Positions 14,179 to 21,246 of a stretch of 22,342 nt of DNA are shown piece by piece. The stretch covers positions 1 to 22,342 of the forward strand of contig CAZNTE010000034.1 in assembly GCA_964575895.1 (NCBI GenBank), written 5' to 3'. The position numbers were made by a program, and so were the translations under genes. Below the pieces are notes generated by a model. The model worked only from the letters and a program-made list of their open reading frames with translations, was not told the origin of the DNA and did no database searches. The DNA comes from Gudongella sp964575895 (GTDB taxonomy: Bacteria; Bacillota; Clostridia; Tissierellales; Tissierellaceae). Position 1 is the stretch's first letter. Each line of letters starts with the position of its first letter.

Positions 14179-14748
14179 CTATAAGGAGATACCTTTTTCA
14201 AAAGCTTTTATATTTACTTCGTGTACTTTTTCAGGTAAAAACTTCTTAATTTTACTAATCCAATCAATGCTGTCTATTCCTAATGCTTTAACCATTAATC
14301 CAAGCATTACAATATTAGCTGATCTTGGTTCCCCAAGCTCTTCTGCTATAGCTCTAGCATTTACTGAGACAACACTTTCTAGCTTATTATTAATCTCTTC
14401 CATAACTCCCTGAGGATAATCTTCTAAACCTGCTAAAACGGGAAGTGGCCATATTTCTTCCTCATTAACAATAAGTGTTGCTCCCTTTTTCATCATCGGA
14501 ACGTATCTTAAGGCTTCAATTTTCTCAAATGAAACTAAAACATCAGCTTCTCCTTTGTTGATTGTAGGGGAGTAAACCTTGTCACCAAATCTTATTTGAG
14601 TCGTAACACTACCACCTCTTTGAGCCATACCGTGAATCTCAGCCATTTTTACATCATAACCTTCCTCAAGAAGACCCTCTGATAGTATTTTAGATACCAA
14701 TATTGTTCCCTGACCTCCAACTCCTACAAGTAACATACTCTTAGTCAT
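14179..14748 (-). CDS. iorB: Indolepyruvate ferredoxin oxidoreductase beta subunit
   Basis: 189-residue gamma-domain subunit of the 2-oxoacid:ferredoxin oxidoreductase family. GVGGQGTI (8-15) near the N-terminus and the MAEIHGMAQRGGSVTTQIR segment (35-53) are typical. With IorA it decarboxylates indolepyruvate and other aryl-pyruvates to aryl-acetyl-CoA and passes electrons to ferredoxin. Its ATG follows the iorA stop with no gap (TAGATG), and the ribosome site GAGGTG lies within iorA, so the two are translationally coupled. A terminator hairpin begins five bases after the stop. Length matches the family. Confidence 0.95.
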   Translation of the reverse strand: MTKSMLLVGVGGQGTILVSKILSEGLLEEGYDVKMAEIHGMAQRGGSVTTQIRFGDKVYSPTINKGEADVLVSFEKIEALRYVPMMKKGATLIVNEEEIWPLPVLAGLEDYPQGVMEEINNKLESVVSVNARAIAEELGEPRSANIVMLGLMVKALGIDSIDWISKIKKFLPEKVHEVNIKAFEKGISL

Positions 14749-16524
14749 CTATTTCACCTCTTCCCCAAAAGCTTCAATTGCATGGAACGGACAAACTTGT
14801 AAACACACCTGACAACCATTGCACATTGCTGTGTCCATACTTACTACTCCATCTTTCATTGAAATAGCTGGACAACCTATCTTAAGACAAGTTTTGCACT
14901 TTCTACATACTTCTTGGTTAACCTGACAGTATAAGTTTGCTCTTCTCTTTTGAACATCTTTTATCAAGGCACATGGTTGTTTAGTTACTATTACAAATGG
15001 TTCTGTTGCATCCATAGCAGCTTTTACCGCTTCTTTATTAGCATCCATGTCATATGGATCTATAACTCTAATATTCTCTTCTTTAACTCCAATTGCCTTA
15101 ACTAGTCCCACTAGATCTATTTGAGGGGATTCAATACCACTAATTGATTTTCCAGTTCCAGGGTTTTCTTGATGGCCTGTCATTGCTGTTATTCTATTAT
15201 CCAGAATTACTGTTACCATATTGCTTTTATTATACACAGCATCAACTAATCCTGTCATTCCTGAGTGAAAGAATGTAGAATCTCCAACTATCCCAAATAC
15301 TTTTCGATTTCTTTCAGCCATCTGATTTACTTTGTCAAAACCAATTCCTGCTGATATTCCAGCACCCATACAGATAACAGTATCACCAATATTCAATGGT
15401 TCCATTGCACCAAGAGTATAGCATCCAATGTCTGAGGTTACATGTATTTTATTCTTGTATTTGCTCATTGCATAGAATATACCTCTATGTGGACATCCTG
15501 CACAAAGTGCTGGTGGTCTTGAAGGCGCTACTACTTCTAGTGAATATCCTTCTTCAACTTTTTCTCCAAGAATTGCTTCTCTTATTATTTGAGGACTCAT
15601 TTCACCGCATACTGAGAAAATTTCTTTTCCTGTACACAAGATTCCCATGGCTTTGATATATTGTTCCATGTATGGTTCATTCTCTTCTATTATATATACC
15701 TTGTCTACGCCTTGTGCAAATTCTTTAAACTTCTTATCTGGTAATGGCCAACTAAATCCCACTTTTAGATAAGATACCGAATCTCCAAATACTTCCTTTG
15801 CATGAAGATAACTTGCTCCGGCTGTAATTATTCCTATTTTTCTGTCATTCCACTCAATTTTGTTTAGTTCTGTAGTGTTGGAGAATTCTTGAAGTCTAGG
15901 TATTCTTTCTTTCTCCATTTCAATATGTTTTATCTTTGAGTGTGCTGGTACCATTATGTATTTCTTTGGATTTTTTGTATACTCTTTAATTCCTACTTCT
16001 TCTCTTTCTCCTAGCTCAACTGCTGACTTACTATGACAGATTCTTGTAGTAACCTTAAATAGTACTGGTGTATCATATTCTTCAGATATCCTAAATGCTT
16101 CCTTTATATAGTCTTTACATTCTTGGGCATCTGAAGGCTCCATTAAAGCTACCTTTGCGTGAGGTGCAAACAATCTGTTATCTTGTTCATTTTGTGAGCT
16201 ATGCATCCCTGGTTCATCAGCTGTAATAATTACAAGTCCTCCATTTACACCTTCATAGGCAATTGTAAATAGTGGATCTGCAGCAACATTCAATCCTACG
16301 TGTTTCATGGCTGCTAGAGATCTAGCTCCTGCTATTGAAGCTCCTGCTGCTACTTCTAGGGCAACTTTTTCATTTGTTGACCATTCTGAATAGATTTCTT
16401 TGTATGTGGAAACGTTTTCAAGTATCTCAGTACTGGGCGTTCCTGGATAAGCTGCCGCTACCAGGCAACCAGCCTCATAAGCTCCTCGAGCTATAGCTTC
16501 GTTTCCTGTCATAAGCTTTTTCAT
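14749..16524 (-). CDS. iorA: Indolepyruvate ferredoxin oxidoreductase alpha subunit
   Basis: 591-residue thiamine-diphosphate subunit. The N-terminal pyrimidine-binding domain contains GARSLAAMKHVGLNVAADP. The middle has CAGCPHRG, and the TPP/magnesium motif starts at GDSTFFHSG and ends at DNRITAMTG. The C-terminus carries a ferredoxin-like domain with two cysteine sets: C540-x2-C543-x2-C546-x4-C551 and C568-x2-C571-x2-C574-x3-C578-P, i.e. two 4Fe-4S clusters. The enzyme lets anaerobes oxidise aryl-pyruvates from Trp, Phe and Tyr and yields reduced ferredoxin plus acyl-CoA. GGAG lies seven bases before the ATG. It forms a two-gene operon with iorB under its own promoter. Confidence 0.96.
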   Translation of the reverse strand: MKKLMTGNEAIARGAYEAGCLVAAAYPGTPSTEILENVSTYKEIYSEWSTNEKVALEVAAGASIAGARSLAAMKHVGLNVAADPLFTIAYEGVNGGLVIITADEPGMHSSQNEQDNRLFAPHAKVALMEPSDAQECKDYIKEAFRISEEYDTPVLFKVTTRICHSKSAVELGEREEVGIKEYTKNPKKYIMVPAHSKIKHIEMEKERIPRLQEFSNTTELNKIEWNDRKIGIITAGASYLHAKEVFGDSVSYLKVGFSWPLPDKKFKEFAQGVDKVYIIEENEPYMEQYIKAMGILCTGKEIFSVCGEMSPQIIREAILGEKVEEGYSLEVVAPSRPPALCAGCPHRGIFYAMSKYKNKIHVTSDIGCYTLGAMEPLNIGDTVICMGAGISAGIGFDKVNQMAERNRKVFGIVGDSTFFHSGMTGLVDAVYNKSNMVTVILDNRITAMTGHQENPGTGKSISGIESPQIDLVGLVKAIGVKEENIRVIDPYDMDANKEAVKAAMDATEPFVIVTKQPCALIKDVQKRRANLYCQVNQEVCRKCKTCLKIGCPAISMKDGVVSMDTAMCNGCQVCLQVCPFHAIEAFGEEVK

Positions 16525-16558
16525 TTAATCACTCCTGTTTATTAAATTCTTTGTTTCT

Positions 16559-16587
16559 ATTATATAAGACTTTGACAAAAATGTATA
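16559..16587 (-). promoter_or_regulatory. iorAB promoter
   Basis: On the minus strand TATACA (complement of 16582-16587) and a perfect TATAAT (complement of 16559-16564) are spaced by 17 bases, 34 bases before the iorA start. An eight-T run and weak stems lie further upstream on the same strand, but I could not define an attenuator. Confidence 0.55.
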
Positions 16588-16699
16588 ATATTTTCTTCAA
16601 AAAAAACCATATAAATCCTGAAAAATAGCGGTTTATCCCCTAAAAGCTTTAAATCACTGATTAGTGCAAACACCTAATTTTCAACTTATATATGATAAA

Positions 16700-16727
16700 A
16701 CTCCCTTCCCAATTATGAGAAAGGAGT
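16700..16727 (-). terminator. Terminator of the DUF1622 gene
   Basis: ACTCCCTTCCC (16700-16710) and GAGAAAGGAGT (16717-16727) form an 11-bp stem (two G-U pairs when read as minus-strand RNA) with a 6-base loop, followed on the minus strand by TTTTATC. It starts five bases beyond the stop codon. Confidence 0.82.
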
Positions 16728-16732
16728 ATAAA

Positions 16733-17125
16733 TTATCTAACTTCTTTTATACTTTCTGGTTCCAGTGCTAAGTCACCAGGCTCTGGACAATAATTTTCAA
16801 CATTCTTAGCTCCACTCTTAAGTTCCCAATGAAGTACAAAGGATAATACTACTCTTAGGATAGCTACAGATGCTAAAATTATGAATTCATCAATGGTTCT
16901 AATTACTACAGTCTTAATAATCTCTGCTGCTAGTTTAAATTCAAGACTTAATGTCATTGCCTTAGCGAAATCTATAGCAACATCATCTCCTCTAAAGTCA
17001 AACCCATTTCTAAAAAATTGAAATAATCCCCTTACAGCTGCAATAGCAATTATCGCAACACCGATTAGTTCAAGAGAACTGGTTATGTAAGGTACTATGG
17101 CCTCAAGTAAATGTTCAATTATCAA
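16733..17125 (-). CDS. DUF1622 family membrane protein
   Basis: 130-residue protein with hydrophobic segments at about 11-35, 58-75 and 78-98 and a polar, acidic tail rich in Glu and Pro. The central segment AKAMTLSLEFKLAAEIIKTVVIRTIDEF followed by ILRVVLSFVLHWEL matches what I know of the DUF1622 family of small integral membrane proteins, whose function is unknown. The conserved charged residues inside the membrane part (E, K, R, D) are unusual for simple anchors and hint at a transport or channel-like role; that is speculation. The start is TTG, chosen because AAGGAG lies nine bases upstream and no ATG is in frame nearby. It has its own promoter and terminator, so it is monocistronic. Confidence 0.82.
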   Translation of the reverse strand: MIIEHLLEAIVPYITSSLELIGVAIIAIAAVRGLFQFFRNGFDFRGDDVAIDFAKAMTLSLEFKLAAEIIKTVVIRTIDEFIILASVAILRVVLSFVLHWELKSGAKNVENYCPEPGDLALEPESIKEVR

Positions 17126-17170
17126 TGTTACCGCTCCTTATAATAAAATTGTAAAATTCCTCTACTCTTC

Positions 17171-17198
17171 ATTTTATCATAAAAGTGATATATATCAA
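17171..17198 (-). promoter_or_regulatory. Promoter of the DUF1622 gene
   Basis: Minus-strand TTGATA (complement of 17193-17198) and TAAAAT (complement of 17171-17176), spaced by 16 bases, 45 bases before the TTG start. Confidence 0.5.
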
Positions 17199-17204
17199 TA
17201 TTTT

Positions 17205-17233
17205 TTGTTAAAAACATATTTAAATATGATAAT
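17205..17233 (+). promoter_or_regulatory. Promoter of the agmatinase-like gene
   Basis: TTGTTA (17205-17210) and GATAAT (17228-17233) with a 17-base spacer on the plus strand, about 95 bases before the start codon. It is back to back with the DUF1622 promoter, leaving six bases between the two -35 elements, so one regulator could control both. Confidence 0.4.
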
Positions 17234-17328
17234 TTATTTGCAAAAGTTAATAAATGATCTTGGTAGGTTGCTAAATGTCATTCTTAATGCTAATCTTAAA
17301 TTATAATTATAAAAACTGGAGGTATCCT

Positions 17329-18237
17329 ATGAAATCCACAATTGAAATGATTAAGGACAAGTCCCTATGGGCAGGTTTGAATAACCCAGATTTAACAAAA
17401 GATGAAGCTGATATAATTGTTTTTGGATTAGCCTATGATGGTGCTGCATCCTTTAGGTCAGGGACCAAGGATGGTCCAAAATCTATTAGAAGCATTACAT
17501 ACTCAATAACACCTACTACAGAGGACTTTGAACTTATTGACAATCTTAAAATTCTAGATCTAGGAGACTTTACTGATACTAATCAAGTTAAGCTATTTGA
17601 TGATGTAGAAAATGTAGTTTGTGATATAGTTAAAAAGAGAAAATTCTTTACTATGCTGGGTGGAGACCACTCCACATCAATACCTATATTTAGAGGAATA
17701 AGTAAAGCCCTGGATAAGCCCTTTGGTATTATCCATCTAGATGCTCATTTTGATTTAAATGATGAACTATCAGGTAACAAGCTATCCCATGGATGTCCAG
17801 CAAGAAGAGCAACAGAACTTGAAAATGTTGGTAGTTCCGATAATATATATTTTGTTGGTATCAGATCCATCGAAATGGATGAAATAGAATTTCTAAAAAA
17901 TAATAAGGTCAATGTGATAAATGCTAGAAGATTTAGTGAAATTGGGGTAAAAAAAGCAATAGAAGAAGTAGTTGAAAAAATGAAACATTTTGAACATATC
18001 TACATGACAGTTGATATTGATGTTTTAGACCCAGCTTATGCCGCAGGTACTGGTACTCCTCAGTTTGGGGGATTAACTAGTAGAGAACTGCTTGATTTCA
18101 TAAGAGGAGTTTTCCAACTGCCAATAATTGGATTTGATGTGGTGGAGGTAGCTCCTAACCTTGACCCTTCCCTTACTTCAAGCTTTGCTGCAAGAAAGAT
18201 AATTACAGAATGTTGGGGGCATTATAGTAGGAAGTAA
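17329..18237 (+). CDS. Agmatinase-like ureohydrolase
   Basis: 302-residue enzyme of the arginase/agmatinase superfamily, which removes urea from guanidino compounds using two manganese ions. Ligands are complete: H114 in GGDHS, D138/H140/D142 in DAHFD, and D229/D231 in VDIDVLDP. SHG (153-155) and PAYAAGTGTPQFGGLTSRE (235-253) resemble the agmatinase side of the family more than arginase. Substrate is not certain: agmatine is most likely, while guanidinobutyrate or formimidoylglutamate are possible. I chose the ATG with GGAGG six bases upstream; the frame stays open 18 codons further but without a ribosome site. It is transcribed alone and ends in a 17-bp terminator. No arginine decarboxylase or spermidine synthase gene is next to it. 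Confidence 0.85.
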   Translation: MKSTIEMIKDKSLWAGLNNPDLTKDEADIIVFGLAYDGAASFRSGTKDGPKSIRSITYSITPTTEDFELIDNLKILDLGDFTDTNQVKLFDDVENVVCDIVKKRKFFTMLGGDHSTSIPIFRGISKALDKPFGIIHLDAHFDLNDELSGNKLSHGCPARRATELENVGSSDNIYFVGIRSIEMDEIEFLKNNKVNVINARRFSEIGVKKAIEEVVEKMKHFEHIYMTVDIDVLDPAYAAGTGTPQFGGLTSRELLDFIRGVFQLPIIGFDVVEVAPNLDPSLTSSFAARKIITECWGHYSRK

Positions 18238-18241
18238 CTTT

Positions 18242-18282
18242 AAGAAACTACCCATAAATACTGCTTTTATGGGTAGTTTCTT
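18242..18282. terminator. Bidirectional terminator between the ureohydrolase and SDR genes
   Basis: A perfect 17-bp stem (AAGAAACTACCCATAAA with its complement) around a 7-base loop lies between two convergent genes, five bases past the ureohydrolase stop. The A/T ends of the stem supply short T tracts in both directions. Confidence 0.87.
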
Positions 18283-18299
18283 GCAATCTACAAAACTAA

Positions 18300-19145
18300 T
18301 TAATGATTATCTTTTGCATTCGCTTTTTCTTCCATACCAGCTTTGAATGCTGCAATTGATCCTCCATCATACAAAATATCCGTTCCTGTTAGGTAACTTG
18401 CTTCATCACTTACTATGAAAGCCATCATCTTTGCAATCTCTTTTGGTTCTCCGACTCTTCCCAGTGCACCATTTAGTGCAAATGAAGCAGCTTGATCTCC
18501 TTCCACTTCTCCCATTGGAGTACTAAATGTTCCAGGGGATATGGAAACAACTCTTACGCCTTTTCTGCCCAATTTCAAGGCCATCTCGACACTATACCAT
18601 ACTACAAAATTCTTTGATATTGTATATGCTGTTCCAGGTTTCATATCTTCAGGTACAGATCCTAATACTTGTGCCATGGCACCTTTAAACATTTCAGTAT
18701 TACTTAATCCCATCTTATAAATTTGTTTTGGTATTCTATCCTCAGGAAGCATATAGGCGGACATGGAAGATACGTTTAAAATACAGCTTTTTTCTTCCAT
18801 AACTTCTCCAAACTCTTCATTAATATTTATAGTTCCAACTGCATTAATATCAAATATTTTTTCTCCACTTGCCATATGGGGTGAAATTCCAGCTGCGTGT
18901 ATAACGGACTTAATTTTCCCTTTGGATGATGCATAGTCAACTAGTTTCTTAATTGAAGCTCTGTCACTTGTATCAGCAGGATAAGCTTCTGCATCGATTC
19001 CTTCTGACTTAAGTTTATTTATGGCATTATCTAGTTTTTCTACCGTTCTTCCCACAAGGATTATCTTGTTATCTCTTCCCAGTATCCTTGCAGCTTCAAA
19101 GCCCATGCCGCTTCCTCCACCAGTAATTACACAAATATTTGTCAT
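18300..19145 (-). CDS. Short-chain dehydrogenase/reductase (SDR)
   Basis: 281-residue NAD(P)-dependent oxidoreductase with a single Rossmann fold. TGGGSGMG (8-15) is the cofactor-binding motif and HAAG (83-86) the stabilising motif. S127 in NVSSMS and Y174/K178 in AYTISK are the catalytic residues. SPGTFSTPM and the C-terminal TGTDILYDGG are also usual. Ser and Tyr are 47 residues apart instead of about 13, so there is an insertion of some 34 residues near the active site, as in bacterial 3-alpha-hydroxysteroid dehydrogenase/carbonyl reductase. The substrate cannot be told; a hydroxysteroid or other bulky alcohol is possible. The ATG has AAGGAGG upstream. It stands alone, with two inverted repeats in its promoter region. 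Confidence 0.9.
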   Translation of the reverse strand: MTNICVITGGGSGMGFEAARILGRDNKIILVGRTVEKLDNAINKLKSEGIDAEAYPADTSDRASIKKLVDYASSKGKIKSVIHAAGISPHMASGEKIFDINAVGTININEEFGEVMEEKSCILNVSSMSAYMLPEDRIPKQIYKMGLSNTEMFKGAMAQVLGSVPEDMKPGTAYTISKNFVVWYSVEMALKLGRKGVRVVSISPGTFSTPMGEVEGDQAASFALNGALGRVGEPKEIAKMMAFIVSDEASYLTGTDILYDGGSIAAFKAGMEEKANAKDNH

Positions 19146-19175
19146 CTTAATCCTCCTTGATCTATATATAAATAT

Positions 19176-19229
19176 GGTATATTTTTACATATTTAATATA
19201 CCCTGGTTTAATATCGTTAATCAATTAAC
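19176..19229 (-). promoter_or_regulatory. Two inverted repeats upstream of the SDR gene
   Basis: GGTATAT (19176-19182) and ATATACC (19196-19202) form a 7-bp repeat with a 13-base gap. GTTAATCAATTAAC (19216-19229) is a palindrome of 6-2-6. Both lie 30-85 bases upstream of the SDR start, where its promoter must be, and could be repressor sites. Weak promoter elements on the minus strand overlap them. In such AT-rich DNA, short repeats are partly expected by chance. Confidence 0.3.
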
Positions 19230-19262
19230 AATTTTTAATTCCAAATAGTTCATTAATATAAA

Positions 19263-19292
19263 AAGCTCCTTATCAAAAATGATAAGAAGCTT
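19263..19292 (-). terminator. Terminator of the arginase gene
   Basis: AAGCT-C-CTTATCA pairs with TGATAAG-A-AGCTT: 12 base pairs, one mismatch, 4-base loop. On the minus strand a run of five T (AGCTTTTTATATT) follows immediately. It begins 25 bases after the arginase stop. Confidence 0.82.
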
Positions 19293-19316
19293 GGTTTAAA
19301 TCTATTATTCTACTAT

Positions 19317-20207
19317 TTAATACACTACTTTCCCTAGCGCAGCTAAAACCAACTCACTGGCTAATTTAGCTGTCTTATTTGAAATATCAAGTATAGGATT
19401 AACTTCAACCATATCCATACTTAATAATTTCCCTGATGCATATAGCATTTCTACTGCTAGAAAAGCCTCTCTTATTGTCAATCCACTATGGACCTTAGTG
19501 CCTGTTCCAGGGGCAGCTTCAGGTGTTAATGAATCTATGTCAAAACTTAGATGTATTCCTTCGGTTCCATTGGAAGCTATTTCTATAGCTTGCTTCATAA
19601 CTTCAACCATTCCCAATTTATCTATTGTATCTATGGCAAATACATTAAGTCCTGCAGCTTTCATCTTCCTAGCTTCTTCTTTATCAATATCTCTTCCACC
19701 TATTTGTACACATTTTGATATATCAGCATAAACTGGACCTTGGCCATAATCAACCATCATATCTGGGCCTTGACCACATACCGCAGAGAATGACATTCCA
19801 TGCATATTACCTGTTTCTGTTATTTTATCATCATTCCAATCACCATGAGCATCAATCCAAATTACCCCAACATTTTTGTAATGTTTAAGGGTAGCTGATA
19901 TACTACCTGCAGCTAGACTGTGATCTCCCCCTATGGCTATAGGGAAAGCTCCTTCTTCCAGAGATTTAAGAGTATGCTCGTATAATGATTTACATGTGCT
20001 TATAACTGATTCATAGTTCCTTAATTTTTCCGATGAAGCACCCTCTCTTGGTTGGATTATATCTCCTCGATCATTTAACTCATACCCTAATTCTTTAATT
20101 CCTTCTCCTAATCCTGCTATTCGGATTGCTGTAGGACCTAATGATGCGCCTACTTTAGATGCCCCACAATCAATTTGTACTCCTGTTAAATCAATTCTTT
20201 TATTCAT
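19317..20207 (-). CDS. rocF: Arginase
   Basis: 296-residue ureohydrolase that hydrolyses arginine to ornithine and urea. The arginase-type N-terminus DLTGVQIDCGASKVGASLGP fits Firmicute arginases. Metal ligands are all present: H96 in GGDHS, D119/H121/D123 in DAHGD, and D223/D225 in FDID. GNMHGM (133-138) is the substrate loop that distinguishes arginase from agmatinase. The segment after the last ligands reads SLTPEAAPGTGT, where most arginases have L-D-P, a small departure near the active site. I use the ATG at 20207 with GGAG nine bases upstream; a TTG three codons earlier would abut the ribosome site. The gene is single and ends in its own terminator. The symbol is by family; specificity is inferred. 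Confidence 0.87.
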   Translation of the reverse strand: MNKRIDLTGVQIDCGASKVGASLGPTAIRIAGLGEGIKELGYELNDRGDIIQPREGASSEKLRNYESVISTCKSLYEHTLKSLEEGAFPIAIGGDHSLAAGSISATLKHYKNVGVIWIDAHGDWNDDKITETGNMHGMSFSAVCGQGPDMMVDYGQGPVYADISKCVQIGGRDIDKEEARKMKAAGLNVFAIDTIDKLGMVEVMKQAIEIASNGTEGIHLSFDIDSLTPEAAPGTGTKVHSGLTIREAFLAVEMLYASGKLLSMDMVEVNPILDISNKTAKLASELVLAALGKVVY

Positions 20208-20223
20208 ACTACACAACTCCTTT

Positions 20224-20256
20224 TAGTATTGACTTTACTTTTCACTAGAAATACTA
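20224..20256 (-). promoter_or_regulatory. Inverted repeat upstream of arginase
   Basis: TAGTATT (20224-20230) and AATACTA (20250-20256) are perfect complements 19 bases apart, just upstream of the arginase ribosome site. It may be an operator or a leader hairpin. Weak evidence. Confidence 0.25.
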
Positions 20257-20348
20257 TCTAATTATCAATTTAAATGCAAGTCCTATTTATATTGATTCCC
20301 AAATTCAACTAACTGCAATCTTAAATATTAATTTAAAGTATACTATGG

Positions 20349-20378
20349 TTGGAAATGTCATATTATTATGGGTATAAA
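20349..20378 (+). promoter_or_regulatory. Putative promoter of the flavodoxin-ferredoxin gene
   Basis: TTGGAA (20349-20354) and TATAAA (20373-20378) with an 18-base spacer, about 40 bases before the chosen start codon. Confidence 0.4.
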
Positions 20379-20417
20379 TACAATGATAAAAAATCTTTAA
20401 ACTCGGAGGTGAGAATA

Positions 20418-21182
20418 ATGATATTTTGCTTCAGTGGTACAGGAAATTCAAGGCACGTGGCCTTAGAAATATCAAGATATCTTAATGATAAATTGATTTC
20501 TATACCCGATGAAATTAATAATAAGGATGGACTGATTAGCTACAATATGGATGATGAATCCTATTTAGGTTTTGTTTATCCTGTTCATGCATGGGGTCCA
20601 CCCAAAATTGTATTAGACTTTATTGATAGACTAGAAATTAAAGGAAGTACTCCTTATGTTTTTTCTGTTTCCACCTGTGGGGAAGAGGAGGGTAAAACAA
20701 CTCAAATCCTAAAAAATTATTTAGAGAAAAAATCCCTAAATTTATCTAGCGCTTTTACCATCGTAATGCCCAACAATTACATATTGAGTTATGATATTGA
20801 GCCAGATGAAGACATCAATAAATTACTTGTTGCGTCAGAAGAAAAAATCAAAGAAATATGTCAAATCATTGAAAATAAGGAAACAAGCATCTATGCTTTA
20901 ATACCAGGTTCTCTTTCATTTCCCAAGAGTAAAATAGTAAATACATTTTTCAAGAAGTATGCTTTAGATAACAAAAAATTCTTTGCAGATGATAAATGTA
21001 ATAGTTGTGGCTTATGTGAAGATATCTGTCCTGTTCATTCTATAAAAGTTAATGGTAAACCTACATGGCAAGGAGATTGTACTATGTGTCTTGCATGTAT
21101 TAATAGATGCCCAACCCAAGCAATTCAGTATGGTAAAAAAACGACTAGTAGAGGACGATACTTCCATCCTGATTTGAAATAA
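20418..21182 (+). CDS. EFR1-type flavodoxin-ferredoxin fusion protein
   Basis: 254-residue redox protein. The N-terminal half is flavodoxin-like, with the FMN phosphate loop SGTGNS (6-11) and a YPVHAWGPP segment (54-62). The C-terminus holds two 4Fe-4S motifs: C194-x2-C197-x2-C200-x3-C204-P and C221-x2-C224-x2-C227-x3-C231-P. This matches the EFR1 family of fused flavodoxin/ferredoxin proteins common in anaerobic Firmicutes, thought to carry low-potential electrons; the partner is unknown. I chose the ATG at 20418 because GGAGGTGAG lies upstream and the protein then begins directly with the flavodoxin strand MIFCFSGTGNS; a longer reading from 20349 would start inside the promoter. It is monocistronic and closed by a convergent terminator. 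Confidence 0.9.
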   Translation: MIFCFSGTGNSRHVALEISRYLNDKLISIPDEINNKDGLISYNMDDESYLGFVYPVHAWGPPKIVLDFIDRLEIKGSTPYVFSVSTCGEEEGKTTQILKNYLEKKSLNLSSAFTIVMPNNYILSYDIEPDEDINKLLVASEEKIKEICQIIENKETSIYALIPGSLSFPKSKIVNTFFKKYALDNKKFFADDKCNSCGLCEDICPVHSIKVNGKPTWQGDCTMCLACINRCPTQAIQYGKKTTSRGRYFHPDLK

Positions 21183-21204
21183 AATTACCAATTATAAACT
21201 TAAA

Positions 21205-21240
21205 ATCCCTTATAGATCTTATAACTAATCTATAAGGGAT
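21205..21240. terminator. Bidirectional terminator between EFR1-type gene and ltaE
   Basis: ATCCCTTATAGAT (21205-21217) and ATCTATAAGGGAT (21228-21240) form a perfect 13-bp stem with a 10-base loop between two convergent genes. AACCTTTTAA follows on the plus strand and TTTAAGTTTA on the minus strand. Confidence 0.82.
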
Positions 21241-21246
21241 AACCTT

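Noticed and set aside
14063..14413. 116-residue open frame on the plus strand over the iorB end
   Set aside because: Most of it is antisense to iorB, it crosses the iorB terminator, and it has no good ribosome site.
16588..16699. Attenuator or riboswitch upstream of iorA, from a run of eight T on the minus strand
   Set aside because: Only 5-7 bp imperfect stems precede the T run, and no upstream promoter or conserved riboswitch core could be made out.
17275..17328. N-terminal extension of the agmatinase-like protein
   Set aside because: The frame is open, but the first start lacks a ribosome site while the ATG at 17329 has GGAGG at ideal distance and gives the family length.
20349..20417. 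23-residue N-terminal extension of the EFR1-type protein
   Set aside because: The extension covers the likely promoter; the flavodoxin fold begins exactly at the ATG at 20418, which has a strong ribosome site.
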